The position numbers and the translations under genes were made by a program. The notes under the pieces were generated by a model, which was not told where the DNA came from, searched no databases, and was given only the letters and a program-made list of their open reading frames with translations. A stretch of 64,000 nt of DNA from Cohnella mopanensis (GTDB taxonomy: Bacteria > Bacillota > Bacilli > Paenibacillales > Paenibacillaceae): positions 62,001 to 126,000 of the forward strand of contig NZ_JAKRWM010000008.1 in the NCBI RefSeq assembly GCF_022352055.1, written 5' to 3'. This document shows positions 34,245-42,948 of the stretch, piece by piece; within the stretch, counting starts at the first letter, position 1, and each line of letters starts with the position of its first letter.

Positions 34245-34306
34245 CATATAGCGCTTTCATGAGGGGAACCGCTCGAACTTCGACCTAAGAACAACACTTT
34301 TTCGAC
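34245..34306 (-). promoter_or_regulatory. regulator site B and promoter of the binding-protein gene
   Basis: TCGAC (34280-34284), ACAACAC (34291-34297), TCGAC (34302-34306). On the minus strand TATATG (34250-34245) lies 29 bp downstream and could be the -10. The binding-protein start is 85 bp from the site. Confidence 0.7.
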
Positions 34307-35896
34307 TTACTGATCTGAGACTTTCCTCTTTAGATGCCGGTACTCGTTCGGATTCAAGCCGGTATGCTTTCGGAAGATTTTGGCAAAATGGGACAAGTTC
34401 GTGTAGCCGATATTTGCCGCGATTACGGTAATCGGTTGCTCAGTATTCTCCAGCAGCTCAATAGCCATCTGCAACCGTTCGAGGAGCAAAAACTCAGTCA
34501 TGGACGCCCCTGTCTCCCTTTTGAACAGCCGATTAATATAATCCGGATGCAGATAGAAGGAACCGGCGATGTTCTCCCGATTCAGATCTTGTTCTATATG
34601 CTTGATGATGTAAGCTTTGACTTTGTCGACCACCGAACCGGATTCCTCCAACTCGGCCGCATAACTGAGTGCTTTATCGATTAAATGGTCAGCCCATTGC
34701 TTCAAGTCCGTGACCGATATGGCCGCTCGCTCCAGCAATTCGATCGAGAACCGGTCCTGGAACAGCTGACGCGCTTGAATGCCCTTCTCTTGCAGGATGG
34801 AATATACGATCTGGAGAACATCCTGAACGAGCTGATTGAGGGACGTTGAAGACACTTGCGGCGCAGTACGCAGCTTGTCCAAATATTCATGAATCTCTTG
34901 AAGCGCTCGGATCTTGGCGCCTTCCTCAAGAATTATCTTCCAAAGTTTCATGTCCGGACGCGGAATCGTCCCTGTATCCGTCCTGCTACCCTGAAGCAGG
35001 AGAACTTGATTTTCGGATGTCACGTAGTCCTTCTGAAGCTGGACGAGCCGGTTCGTGATTTCCGGAAGTTCATGTAAGTCGCCAATCGTACCGATATAGC
35101 ACGTCATATCGCAATAAAAGAATTTTTGGCATGAGGAAATATAGGATTCGAGCATTTTCTTGAGTGTAGTCGTGTCTGTCGTTAACTCTGACAGAACGGC
35201 CAACAGCTGGCCTCTTTCCATCGGAACGACCCCAGCGTTTCTCCCGTGCCCCTCTATCATCTCCTTCAACGTATTTATCAACGCGTATTCCAGGATTTTT
35301 TCGTCTCGCAAGCTTAACGGCTTATGCCAACGCTTCACATGAATTAGTAGGGGAAGGACATGTTGATCTTCCGGGATATAGATATTCCTCTCCTCCGCCG
35401 CGGCGCGAATCGCGGAAAGATTGGACGGGATTGACCGATTGACGATATCCGTCCAGAACCGCTCGATAAACAATGGGTGGTGCTTCACCCAGGACTCACT
35501 GTGCTGCTTAATTTCATGCTCCTCGTTAATTTGGTTGACTGCTTTTCGGATCGCGCTCTCGAGCTCATCAGGTGGAATAGGTTTCAGCAGATAATCTAGA
35601 CTTCCTAGTTGTACCGCTTTCTGGGCGAAAGTAAAATCGGCATGGCATGTCAGGAAGATGGATTCCGTATCGGGTGAGTGTTCTCGAACCCAAACCAATA
35701 ATTCGATGCCGCTTTCATGGGGCATCTCAATGTCGCAAAGCATGATATCGATGGAGTGATCCGCGAAAACTTCCCTTGCCTGCTTGCTATTATTCGCGGT
35801 AAAGACCTTGGAGATGCCGATACCTTCCCAATCCACCGCGTTCATTACGCTCCGTATGGCGAGCGGTTCGTCGTCAACGATCAAAATCTGTTTCAT
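34307..35896 (-). CDS. YesN-type response regulator with AraC DNA-binding domain
   Basis: A 529-residue response regulator. The receiver domain is about residues 1-120 (ILIVDDEP acidic pair, phospho-acceptor Asp in MLCDIEMPHESG, Lys in LLKPIPP). A long middle domain (about 120-420) is characteristic of YesN. The C-terminal double HTH is about 430-525: IAGSFYLHPDYINRLFKRET and ITVIAANIGYTNLSHFAKIF, LNPNEYRHLKR. It starts at the ATG at 35896 behind GGAGGG, 16 bp after the kinase stop, so both are co-transcribed. It should bind the TCGAC-spaced sites A-C. Confidence 0.92.
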   Translation of the reverse strand: MKQILIVDDEPLAIRSVMNAVDWEGIGISKVFTANNSKQAREVFADHSIDIMLCDIEMPHESGIELLVWVREHSPDTESIFLTCHADFTFAQKAVQLGSLDYLLKPIPPDELESAIRKAVNQINEEHEIKQHSESWVKHHPLFIERFWTDIVNRSIPSNLSAIRAAAEERNIYIPEDQHVLPLLIHVKRWHKPLSLRDEKILEYALINTLKEMIEGHGRNAGVVPMERGQLLAVLSELTTDTTTLKKMLESYISSCQKFFYCDMTCYIGTIGDLHELPEITNRLVQLQKDYVTSENQVLLLQGSRTDTGTIPRPDMKLWKIILEEGAKIRALQEIHEYLDKLRTAPQVSSTSLNQLVQDVLQIVYSILQEKGIQARQLFQDRFSIELLERAAISVTDLKQWADHLIDKALSYAAELEESGSVVDKVKAYIIKHIEQDLNRENIAGSFYLHPDYINRLFKRETGASMTEFLLLERLQMAIELLENTEQPITVIAANIGYTNLSHFAKIFRKHTGLNPNEYRHLKRKVSDQ

Positions 35897-35911
35897 GAGA
35901 TAACCCTCCAC

Positions 35912-37654
35912 CTATTCAATCATGTGTAACGGAAGCTTCAACTGTACTACCGCGCCTCGGGGAACGGTATTGGAGAAGGTAATACTGGCCTTGTCCCCGT
36001 ATAAGAGGCGGAGCCGATGCCAGATGTTCCAAACTCCGATGTGCTCGCCCTGCTCGTCCACTATGCGTTCGCCCGCATTCAGCAAGTGCAGCACATCGTC
36101 CCGGAAGCCGATCCCTTCGTCACGGACCGTGATAATCATATAAGAAGCGGTTGCAGATTCTTCAATCCGTACTTGAACCTCCAATACCGGAACCTCCTCC
36201 ATCTCCGCGTAGGCATGTTTCAGGGTGTTCTCCACGAACAATTGGATAATAAGCGGAGGAACCGGCACCTGATGCATACGATCCGGAACGTCAATCTGGC
36301 AGACCAGCTTCCGCTGGTAGCGGAGTTCATGGATACCGATATAGTTACGGACATGCGCCAATTCGTCTTTCAGAGGAACGAAAGTCAGATTACTTCGGAA
36401 CATATAACGGAAATACCGGACCAGTCGAAGCGTCATTTCTTTGATAAGCTCATAATCTTTATCGAGCGCTAAACTGTAGATCAGATTTAAGGTATTCATA
36501 AAGAAGTGCGGATTCATCTGAAGCTGGAGATGTTGGAGTTCCGCTTTCTGCTTATTTAATTGCTCTTCGTAAACGTGAATTTTTAGTTCTTCCATCTGCT
36601 CCATCATCCGGTTGAACGTGGCATGCACGAGCATGAATTCGTTTGACGTCCGGATGGGATCGATGCGGGTTTGAACGTAGCCGTCCCCGATCCGCTTCAT
36701 GGCGGTCAGGAGCCTGTTGAGAGGAAGAAGGACCACCCTCCGAAGGAAGAAGAAGAACACTGGAAAAAGCAAGATGCCGATGATGGAAATATAAATGACG
36801 ATTCGATTCAAATAGGGAAGATTCTGCACGACCGTTGAGGTGGGGATGATCGCGGCAAGACTGAAGTTACCCTTTGCCGAATGCTCCCTAACTATCAAGA
36901 AATTTTCGTCGGGACCGATCAGTTCCGTCTCCTGATTTGGCGTCCGTAAGGCGATGTCGTTCTCATCCAGATACGCTTCTTCCGTCAGCGGCTTATTCCG
37001 GTCATCAAGGAATAAGGACGCGCCGTTTGGTCCCAAATGGATATATGAAAGCGGATTTTTCAAAGTGCTGAGATTTACCCAAGCTCCGGTCCATGCGTCT
37101 CCCGTCCGAAAGAGCCGAAAGAGGTAATGGCCGCCTTCAATGTCCCTGACGAACCACCCGTTGCCAATTTCTGTTATAGGAGGATAAGCTAATAGAACGT
37201 TACGCATATATTCGGTCACTTTCGTATACTCCGTATCGTTTACTTGCGAGATCGCATCGGTAAAATCGTCGCGTTTGACGGAATAGACGAACATCGAATT
37301 CGCCACGGTTTTGTACATGAGCAAGTCTGTCGTTAATTGACCGTTAAGTCGAACTTTGGCCAGCATGTATTCGTCATCCGATGGAGGAGCGTCCACGATG
37401 CGGACATCGTAGTTGGAGGTGGCCAAGCTCAAAAGATACTGGTCGACAGTATTCAGTCCCGTATCGATCTGGTGCATGTATAGCGATATCATATTGCGGT
37501 TGGATATGGATACCTGATTGTGGACCACGCTGACGGCGTAGAAATTATAGTAATGAAGCAGCGCGATCAGCGGGCTTGCGATTAAGAAGACACCTAAAGC
37601 CAGTTTGAAGCGTATTGAGTTTATTCCTTCCCAAGGGTACAGCAGCGACTTCAC
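35912..37654 (-). CDS. YesM-type sensor histidine kinase
   Basis: A 580-residue membrane sensor. Transmembrane helix 1 (about 14-36) and helix 2 (about 283-306) flank a large extracellular sensing domain, followed by a HAMP domain (RVVLLPLNRLLTAMKRIGDG), the His_kinase domain with the phospho-acceptor in QLQMNPHFFMNTLNLIYSLA, and a C-terminal HATPase with the N box FVENTLKHAY and GIGF. The His-kinase family (LytS/YesM) pairs with AraC-type response regulators controlling polysaccharide uptake. The start is a GTG at 37654. Site C lies 148 bp upstream, suggesting positive autoregulation. Confidence 0.92.
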   Translation of the reverse strand: MKSLLYPWEGINSIRFKLALGVFLIASPLIALLHYYNFYAVSVVHNQVSISNRNMISLYMHQIDTGLNTVDQYLLSLATSNYDVRIVDAPPSDDEYMLAKVRLNGQLTTDLLMYKTVANSMFVYSVKRDDFTDAISQVNDTEYTKVTEYMRNVLLAYPPITEIGNGWFVRDIEGGHYLFRLFRTGDAWTGAWVNLSTLKNPLSYIHLGPNGASLFLDDRNKPLTEEAYLDENDIALRTPNQETELIGPDENFLIVREHSAKGNFSLAAIIPTSTVVQNLPYLNRIVIYISIIGILLFPVFFFFLRRVVLLPLNRLLTAMKRIGDGYVQTRIDPIRTSNEFMLVHATFNRMMEQMEELKIHVYEEQLNKQKAELQHLQLQMNPHFFMNTLNLIYSLALDKDYELIKEMTLRLVRYFRYMFRSNLTFVPLKDELAHVRNYIGIHELRYQRKLVCQIDVPDRMHQVPVPPLIIQLFVENTLKHAYAEMEEVPVLEVQVRIEESATASYMIITVRDEGIGFRDDVLHLLNAGERIVDEQGEHIGVWNIWHRLRLLYGDKASITFSNTVPRGAVVQLKLPLHMIE

Positions 37655-37764
37655 CAGAGATCTACTCCATTCTCGAAAAGACTGCCGTTTATCCGGCGGT
37701 ATGACTCATTATACAAATGAATATTAAATACTGCTAACAGATCGTAAAGTGATAATCCAAATCA

Positions 37765-37829
37765 ATCTTAGATAATAAGCATTCATCGTCGCCACTACGA
37801 ATTCGACCTTAGTACAACACAATTTCGAC
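37765..37829 (-). promoter_or_regulatory. regulator site C and promoter of the two-component operon
   Basis: TCGAC (37803-37807), ACAACAC (37814-37820), TCGAC (37825-37829), with spacing identical to sites A and B. On the minus strand TATTAT (37777-37772) or TAAGAT (37770-37765) could be the -10. Confidence 0.65.
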
Positions 37830-37902
37830 TTACTTGCTGGTGTGATTAACTTTCACTCCAGTCGATTTCCCTTAAAATTTACCATTTATTCAACGAAGGT
37901 GA

Positions 37903-38166
37903 AGCGAATCCGAGCTTGAATTGGAGCAGATCTGGGACGCCTTCTACAAGGTGGAGAAATTCCGAAGACGCTAATCGAATCAGCTTCGAGACCAGTTTGT
38001 GCAGATCCGCAAAACCACCCAAATGTCGCCGATGGACTTCATCACTCAATGTCGCATATGCCATGCCAAACAGAAACTGATGGACGATCTGGAGCGTCCG
38101 GTTGGCGCGATCGCCTACATGTGCAGCTATCCGAGCACGAGCTATCTCATTAAATGGTTCAAGTAA
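37903..38166 (+). pseudogene. AraC-family regulator remnant
   Basis: On the plus strand the frame reads LEQIWDAFYKVEKFRRR, a TAA (37972-37974), then SNQLRDQFVQIRKTTQMSPM, DFITQCRICHAKQKLMDDLE, RPVGAIAYMCSYPSTSYLIK and WFK before a stop at 38164. The second part is the C-terminal half of an AraC HTH pair (compare the usual TPMEYI..LRI..AK.LL and IA...GY.S.SYF...FK). The C-terminal helices are intact, but the first HTH, any sensing domain and a start are missing. It is a broken gene, now antisense to nothing and flanked by non-coding DNA. Confidence 0.7.
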
Positions 38167-38557
38167 AAAAAGACGTGACGCCGGCAGCCTTACCGCCAGC
38201 ACCACACCTTCCCGTAATCCTTCGTGAAAGTTCTTGTAAAATGGACGCCCTCTCTTAGGTTGTCCGATCTAAGGGGACTCTTGTTCTTGATCTTATATTT
38301 GTTTGCCAAAGTAACTGGTGCTGTCGTGGATTAATCACTTTCAGTTGTCTATCTGATCGTCTCCCCTGGCGCTCGACTTTCGAATCGCTGTTGTTTCGTT
38401 GGCAATCGGACAATGCTCTTGTCACCCGACAGCAGACACCGTTAACCAGGTTCAGTCACGTCGAAATCGATACATATAGCTAACAAGCTTGCATCATATA
38501 CTGTTTAATACTAGAAAAGATTTCACTTTGTTTTTCTATCGAGAGGAGAAATATTTC
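38167..38557. other. non-coding stretch, no gene seen
   Basis: Between the AraC remnant and oxdC I see no plausible reading frame, terminator or repeat. The GAGAGGAG ribosome binding site of oxdC is at 38541-38548. A promoter for oxdC must lie here, but I could not pick one with confidence. Confidence 0.4.
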
Positions 38558-39751
38558 ATGAATAACGCACCGAAACAACATGGAACCACCCCTCCTATTC
38601 CGCAGCCTATCCGAAGCGACGGAGCCGGCGGCGTGGATCTGGGTCCCCGTGATGTGATACGGGATCTCGAGAATCCCGACATGCTCGTTCCTCCTGTCAC
38701 AGATGCAGGTTTGCTGCCCAACTTAAAGTTTTCGTTCTCCGATACGAGCATGACATTAAATCACGGCGGATGGTCCCGCGAAATCACCGTTCGCGAAATG
38801 CCTATTGCGACAACGCTAGCAGGCGTAAATATGAGCCTAAAGCCCGGCGGAGTACGTGAACTGCATTGGCATCAGCAAGCGGAATGGTCTTATATGCTGT
38901 TAGGTAGCGCCAGGATTACTTCGGTCGACCAGGATGGGCGTAACTTTATTGCCGACGTCGGACCGGGCGATCTATGGTACTTTCCTCCGGGAATCCCGCA
39001 CTCCATACAAGGCCTTGAGGAAGGCTGTGAATTTTTGCTCGTGTTCGATGATGGTAACTTTTCGGATCTCAATACGTTATCCATCTCCGATTGGTTTGCG
39101 CATACTCCCAAAGAAGTGCTGTCCGCCAACTTCGGCGTGCCACAAAGCGCCTTTCAATCGATCCCATCCGGGCAAGTATATATTTATCAAGATGAAGTTC
39201 CGGGTTCGATTAAGAGTCAAGAAATCGATTCTCCTTACGGGACGGTACCGCAAAGCTTCAAATACCAATTGTTGGCCCAAAAACCGATTAAAACGCCTGG
39301 AGGAAGCGTGAGAATCGTCGACTCCTCGAACTTCCCGATATCCAAAACGATTGCTGCCGCGCTAGTCGAGGTTAAACCCGGTGCTATGAGGGAACTTCAC
39401 TGGCATCCGAATAACGACGAGTGGCAATATTACCTCACCGGCCAGGGACGCATGACGGTGTTCGCGGGGAACGGTACGGCTCGCACATTCGATTATCGTG
39501 CGGGCGATGTGGGGTATATCCCCTTCGCTCTCGGACATTACATTCAGAATACCGGCAATCAAACTTTATGGTTTCTAGAGATGTTCAAGAGTGACCGCTT
39601 TGTCGACATGTCGTTAAACCAATGGATGGCTCTCACGCCGCGTGAGCTCGTTCAATCCAATTTACACGTCGGACCAGAATTGCTCGATGCGCTGCGTAAG
39701 GAGAAATGGTCGGTAGTCTCCTATCCGGGATTTTTCTTTCAGCGGAAATGA
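38558..39751 (+). CDS. oxdC: oxalate decarboxylase-like bicupin (OxdC/OxdD family)
   Basis: A 397-residue Mn-binding bicupin that would convert oxalate to formate and CO2. Cupin 1 metal ligands are in [16 protein letters not shown] and [11 protein letters not shown]; cupin 2 ligands in [17 protein letters not shown] and [10 protein letters not shown]. In B. subtilis OxdC a flexible lid, SENST, supplies a catalytic glutamate in cupin 1. At the aligned place (about residue 167) this protein has SDLNT, so Glu is replaced by Asp. Activity may therefore be altered. The second cupin is well conserved. ATG at 38558 follows GAGAGGAGAAATATTTC. No signal peptide. It stands alone. Confidence 0.85.
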   Translation: MNNAPKQHGTTPPIPQPIRSDGAGGVDLGPRDVIRDLENPDMLVPPVTDAGLLPNLKFSFSDTSMTLNHGGWSREITVREMPIATTLAGVNMSLKPGGVRELHWHQQAEWSYMLLGSARITSVDQDGRNFIADVGPGDLWYFPPGIPHSIQGLEEGCEFLLVFDDGNFSDLNTLSISDWFAHTPKEVLSANFGVPQSAFQSIPSGQVYIYQDEVPGSIKSQEIDSPYGTVPQSFKYQLLAQKPIKTPGGSVRIVDSSNFPISKTIAAALVEVKPGAMRELHWHPNNDEWQYYLTGQGRMTVFAGNGTARTFDYRAGDVGYIPFALGHYIQNTGNQTLWFLEMFKSDRFVDMSLNQWMALTPRELVQSNLHVGPELLDALRKEKWSVVSYPGFFFQRK

Positions 39752-39837
39752 CGAGCAGATGGACAAACGTACAAACCATATTCGCTCCTCGGAATAAATT
39801 ATTACCTAAGGATTAATTCGAGAGGAGCCTCCATTCC

Positions 39838-40260
39838 ATGGTTAATAATCGTAAGGCGATTAGAGAGCAAGCTAAACGGATGATCGGGCAACCCGTCTGC
39901 GTTGAATTAATGAATGGGAGCTATTATGTCGGGAGAATCGTTGGCATCGCCAATGGTCAACTCGTTCTATCGGGGAAAAAGGGTCGCGGCCAATTACGGC
40001 GGGCTGCCTCGAAGCGTAATCGTAAAGTGCGCGTATCGGGCTTATTTTCCGGAGTGAGTTCACTAATGGGCAATGCCGGAGGTCTGGGAGTCGCCGAAGC
40101 AGGTGCAGCGGCGGCGCAGGACGGAGGCGGCGGTTTATTCGGAGGCTTCGGAGGTCTAGCCGGAATCATGGGCTTTTTCACTAAGGCTATGCCAATGGTA
40201 AAAATGGGAATGGGAGTCGTTAAAACGATTATGCCTTTATTCGGTGCTTTCAAAGCATAA
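39838..40260 (+). CDS. small protein: Sm-like domain plus Gly-rich hydrophobic tail
   Basis: A 140-residue protein of unknown family. Residues about 14-45 (MIGQPVCVELMNGSYYVGRI, VGIANGQLVLSG) have the strand-turn-strand pattern of an Sm/LSM fold, followed by a very basic segment (GKKGRGQLRRAASKRNRKVR). The C-terminal half is glycine-rich and hydrophobic (GGGGLFGGFGGLAGIMGFF and VKTIMPLFGAFKA), which could insert in or stick to membranes. No signal peptide. ATG after GAGAGGAGCCTCCATTCC. It lies 86 bp after oxdC on the same strand and may share its transcript. Similar short Paenibacillus proteins have no known function. Confidence 0.6.
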   Translation: MVNNRKAIREQAKRMIGQPVCVELMNGSYYVGRIVGIANGQLVLSGKKGRGQLRRAASKRNRKVRVSGLFSGVSSLMGNAGGLGVAEAGAAAAQDGGGGLFGGFGGLAGIMGFFTKAMPMVKMGMGVVKTIMPLFGAFKA

Positions 40261-40327
40261 GCAATCTATTTCCTCTGACTAGGATACATAACTTTCGTTA
40301 TGTAACCTTTTTCTTATTACTAATGAA

Positions 40328-40354
40328 AAAGCCAGGCTTCCATAGCCTGGCTTT
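40328..40354. terminator. bidirectional terminator between convergent genes
   Basis: AAAGCCAGGC-TTCCAT-AGCCTGGCTTT, an 11-bp stem (one base unpaired), between the Sm-like gene and the secreted multi-domain gene. On the minus strand it runs into TTTTTCATT. Confidence 0.85.
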
Positions 40355-40376
40355 AATGTAATATCTCGCATAATCA

Positions 40377-42356
40377 TTAAGTTAGAATGAACGCAACTTT
40401 CCCGTTAATGAAAGAGACTGCATCGAAGTTGCGGTAAACCCAAGTCTCTATTTTATTTCCACGCGCTGACGTGATGCTCGTACTTGCAGGATAACCCCAT
40501 GACAATTTTACTTGATCCTTCGTCATACCAAGAGATACTTTACCGGCTTTGATCTGATTCCACGTCGATTCGGACCAGCGATACTTTTTCTTTGGATCAT
40601 AACTGAACAAATAATACTCGTCCGTAAATTGCTCGCTTACAAAAGATGAAATCGTCGGAGAAGTTTTAATGGTCTTGCCGGTTGCTGATTTGAATACAAC
40701 GACGAAATTTCCCGAAGCTTCAGGCAAGATATCGGTAACCGTCACCTTCGAGAAGCGCTCCCAATCCTCATAATGGTTAATCCAATAACTTCTCCCGATA
40801 TACTTGGCAAGACTGCCTTGCATCGCCTTCTTGACAAGCGCTGCGGTATCGGTAGACACGACCGTCATCTTCGCTTCGCCGAAAGAAATTTCGGCCGTTT
40901 GCCATTTACCGTCCCATTGTACTTTGGCACCTGAGGCTGCGGTCAGCAGCTCTCCCGGGATGTAAAGTTCCCCTTTTTCCGTCAGTGGAGCAGCTTTAAG
41001 AGATACGGTTTCTCCGTTTATCTTCGCGCTCGGATTACCGGCTTTAAAGGAAAATGTCGCGTCTCCTATTCTCGCTTCGAAATTTCCGTTCGAAGGAGTA
41101 ACAGACCCACCTAACGCTTGAATAACGGCTTTGGCTGGCACGAAAATATTGCCGTTAACTAGCTTAGCAAAAGTCAGATTGTTCTGTAGACTAGCGGATA
41201 CCGTCAACGATTTCGTATAGCCGCCCGTCGTTACAGTAACTTGGATTTGACCTACTCCAAGCACCTTAAAGCGACCATCCGGTTGTAGCTCCAGCAAATG
41301 AGGTTTGTCTACGGAAACATTAGATGCGGTTGGCGCGACTTTGATCTTGGCTCCATTGGAATAAGTCTCCTGAATATTGAGTTTAAGGGATTCTCCTACG
41401 AAAGGCTTAAGCTCCGATATGGACACGTCCACTTGTTGGACATTCGGAACGTCTACGGGCTTGATTTCTTCGTCGTCATAGAGTACCCAGCTATTATCGC
41501 TCCGCTTTACATAGAAATGTTTGTAATCTGTATAAGGCGCAGTTTTAACGACTGTTCCGAGACCGGATATTTCATGATCCAGCTTCCAACGCGCCTGATA
41601 TTTGCCGGTCTGCCATAGAGTTCCGTTTTTACGAGTGACTAAGAGTATGTCCGTAGAGTCAGGATCACCAGAAGTATATGCGATATGATCGGCATCTTGC
41701 GCAATTGTTACAGGAATGATTGTACCGTTGTCGTCGAAATTCGCATCTTCATACACGACGACCTGTCCGCTATTGAATAACAAGGCTACCCGGCCATAAG
41801 TCACTGACATAGACTTAACGGAATTCACATCGGTAATCGTTCCTAATTTCAAGTCTTTACCAGAATAATGTCCGACTAAGATCAAATCTCCGGTTCGAGT
41901 CAAGACCGCTAAGCTTTTAAATCTGTTTTCGTCAACTCCATAACCGATCATCGAGACGCCGTCGAGCCCTTTCACCTTTTTGGACCCCAACCAGACCGTA
42001 CTGTCCGTCTTAAGCCAATATCCGTCTACTACTTGCTTTACATCGGTCTGGCCGGCAATGGGTCGGGGTCCGGTTCCAATGCCCCATTCCATTAGCTGAC
42101 CGTCTTTCGATAAGGCTAATCCGCCATAATCATCGCCGGCAATGGAAGTGAGGCTACCCGGCGTTCGAATCATCCAATACCCATCCATTTGCGACCACAA
42201 CGTGCCATTGTCCATCAGATATGTATGCTGCCCGACGATATCCGAGATCATAGACTCGCTATTAGCGGCAGCGGCTTTCTTGACGAATGGCCCGCCATTC
42301 AAGTCAAAACCCAACAATAAACCAATGGCTAATACGATTTGAAGCGACTTTCTCAT
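40377..42356 (-). CDS. secreted multi-domain protein: beta-propeller-like, Big2, CuAO-N, BamE-like
   Basis: A 659-residue exported protein. The signal peptide is KSLQIVLAIGLLLGF with likely cleavage near AAAANS. The N-terminal part (about 30-300) has short repeats of an RCC1-like type (GQLMEWGIG, TLWSQMDG, TLWQTG). A Big2 Ig-like domain follows (VDVSISELKPFVGESLKLN to VTTGGYTKSLTVSA, about 305-395), then a copper-amine-oxidase N-terminal-like domain (about 398-500: IFVPAKAVIQALGGSV, KGELYIPGELLTAASGAKV). The C-terminus (from about 600) has GKVSLGMTKDQVKLSWGYP, a BamE/SmpA-like turn. Likely a cell-surface or spore-envelope protein. ATG at 42356 follows AGAGGAAGAGG. Confidence 0.7.
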   Translation of the reverse strand: MRKSLQIVLAIGLLLGFDLNGGPFVKKAAAANSESMISDIVGQHTYLMDNGTLWSQMDGYWMIRTPGSLTSIAGDDYGGLALSKDGQLMEWGIGTGPRPIAGQTDVKQVVDGYWLKTDSTVWLGSKKVKGLDGVSMIGYGVDENRFKSLAVLTRTGDLILVGHYSGKDLKLGTITDVNSVKSMSVTYGRVALLFNSGQVVVYEDANFDDNGTIIPVTIAQDADHIAYTSGDPDSTDILLVTRKNGTLWQTGKYQARWKLDHEISGLGTVVKTAPYTDYKHFYVKRSDNSWVLYDDEEIKPVDVPNVQQVDVSISELKPFVGESLKLNIQETYSNGAKIKVAPTASNVSVDKPHLLELQPDGRFKVLGVGQIQVTVTTGGYTKSLTVSASLQNNLTFAKLVNGNIFVPAKAVIQALGGSVTPSNGNFEARIGDATFSFKAGNPSAKINGETVSLKAAPLTEKGELYIPGELLTAASGAKVQWDGKWQTAEISFGEAKMTVVSTDTAALVKKAMQGSLAKYIGRSYWINHYEDWERFSKVTVTDILPEASGNFVVVFKSATGKTIKTSPTISSFVSEQFTDEYYLFSYDPKKKYRWSESTWNQIKAGKVSLGMTKDQVKLSWGYPASTSITSARGNKIETWVYRNFDAVSFINGKVAFILT

Positions 42357-42485
42357 TGCACGACCTCTTCCTCTGCCGGTTAATTGTTCCATTGACTAGA
42401 TTTCGACAAGAAAAGCGATTTTACCTCCTTGAATTATGGTAGTAAAAAGCCCGCGAATTACGCGGACCCTTTGAAGCGAAGAAAG

Positions 42486-42518
42486 CAACCCCGACTAGCC
42501 GTGTAGCCAGCGGGGTTG
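42486..42518. terminator. GC-rich hairpin upstream of the multi-domain gene
   Basis: CAACCCCG / CGGGGTTG, an 8-bp perfect stem with a 17-base loop that contains an inner TAGCC/GGCTA pairing. No T run on the plus strand; on the minus strand TTGCTTTC. Either a weak terminator or a leader structure of the 42356 gene. Confidence 0.5.
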
Positions 42519-42659
42519 AATACATAAACAGGATTCGCCATTTTATTTACGAAATAATACGGAGTAGCTGTTCACCAGTTTGATTTTTAGTGATTTTATA
42601 TTACCTTGTTAGGTTATGTATGGTTATTTATATTGCCAGTACGTTCGCACAGATCGATC

Positions 42660-42689
42660 AAAAAAACCTCAACTAGGCATTAGTCGAGA
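42660..42689 (-). terminator. minus-strand terminator downstream of the TOMM genes
   Basis: On the minus strand CTCGACTA-ATGCC-TAGTTGAG (one G-U pair) is followed by GTTTTTTT. It is the first strong minus-strand terminator after the YcaO gene (stop at 42949), about 260 bp on, across the small plus-strand YjcZ gene. The 42357-42788 gap holds this, the hairpin above and nothing coding. Confidence 0.7.
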
Positions 42690-42734
42690 TTTAAGTAATC
42701 TAGGTCTTTGTACTGTACCACCTAGGGATCTTTA

Positions 42735-42743
42735 CATATGCTG
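42735..42743 (+). promoter_or_regulatory. weak mother-cell-type -10 for the YjcZ-like gene
   Basis: CATATGCTG is near the sigma-K (CATANNNTA) and sigma-E (CATACANT) -10 elements but matches neither fully. An ACCACC lies about 15-18 bp upstream. It is offered only because the downstream gene belongs to a sporulation-linked family. Confidence 0.3.
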
Positions 42744-42788
42744 ATTGGGTGATGAGCTATCACGAATAACAAATCGGAGGTGAATACT

Positions 42789-42887
42789 TTGAGCGGAAGC
42801 TGTGGAGGTTACGGCGGTATGCAAGCTGCTGCGTTTGTTCTTGTTCTCTTCATTCTGTTGGTTATCATCTTAAGAGCCGGTTACTAA
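42789..42887 (+). CDS. YjcZ-family sporulation mini-protein
   Basis: A 32-residue peptide starting at TTG 42789 behind GGAGGTGAATAC. Its sequence is a short Gly/Cys-rich head (MSGSCGGYGG) and one transmembrane helix (AAFVLVLFILLVIILRA) ending in GY. This is the composition of YjcZ/SscA-type mini-proteins that are common and multicopy in Bacillales and are linked to spores. It is missed by length cut-offs. A hairpin terminator with a six-T run follows. It is convergent with the TOMM genes, but its Cys content (one) and membrane helix make it a poor TOMM precursor candidate. Confidence 0.75.
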   Translation: MSGSCGGYGGMQAAAFVLVLFILLVIILRAGY

Positions 42888-42902
42888 TAAACGATCGATA
42901 AG

Positions 42903-42933
42903 CCCGCGATGACATAAGCATCGCGGGTTTTTT
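42903..42933 (+). terminator. terminator of the YjcZ-like gene
   Basis: CCCGCGATG-ACATAAG-CATCGCGGG, a 9-bp perfect stem followed by TTTTTT on the plus strand. Confidence 0.9.
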
Positions 42934-42948
42934 ATCGATTAGAAAAGC

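Noticed and set aside
34247..34260. cre-like TGAAAGCGCTATAT near the binding-protein promoter
   Set aside because: Two mismatches in the conserved CA end, and it overlaps the -10 element, so it is not better than chance.
37879..38205. Open frame of 108 codons on the minus strand
   Set aside because: It is the mirror of the AraC remnant, which has recognisable protein sequence on the plus strand; the minus frame has no ribosome site or domain.
42789..42887. YjcZ-like mini-protein as the TOMM precursor
   Set aside because: It has a single Cys, a membrane helix and no leader-core layout, and is on the opposite strand with its own terminator.
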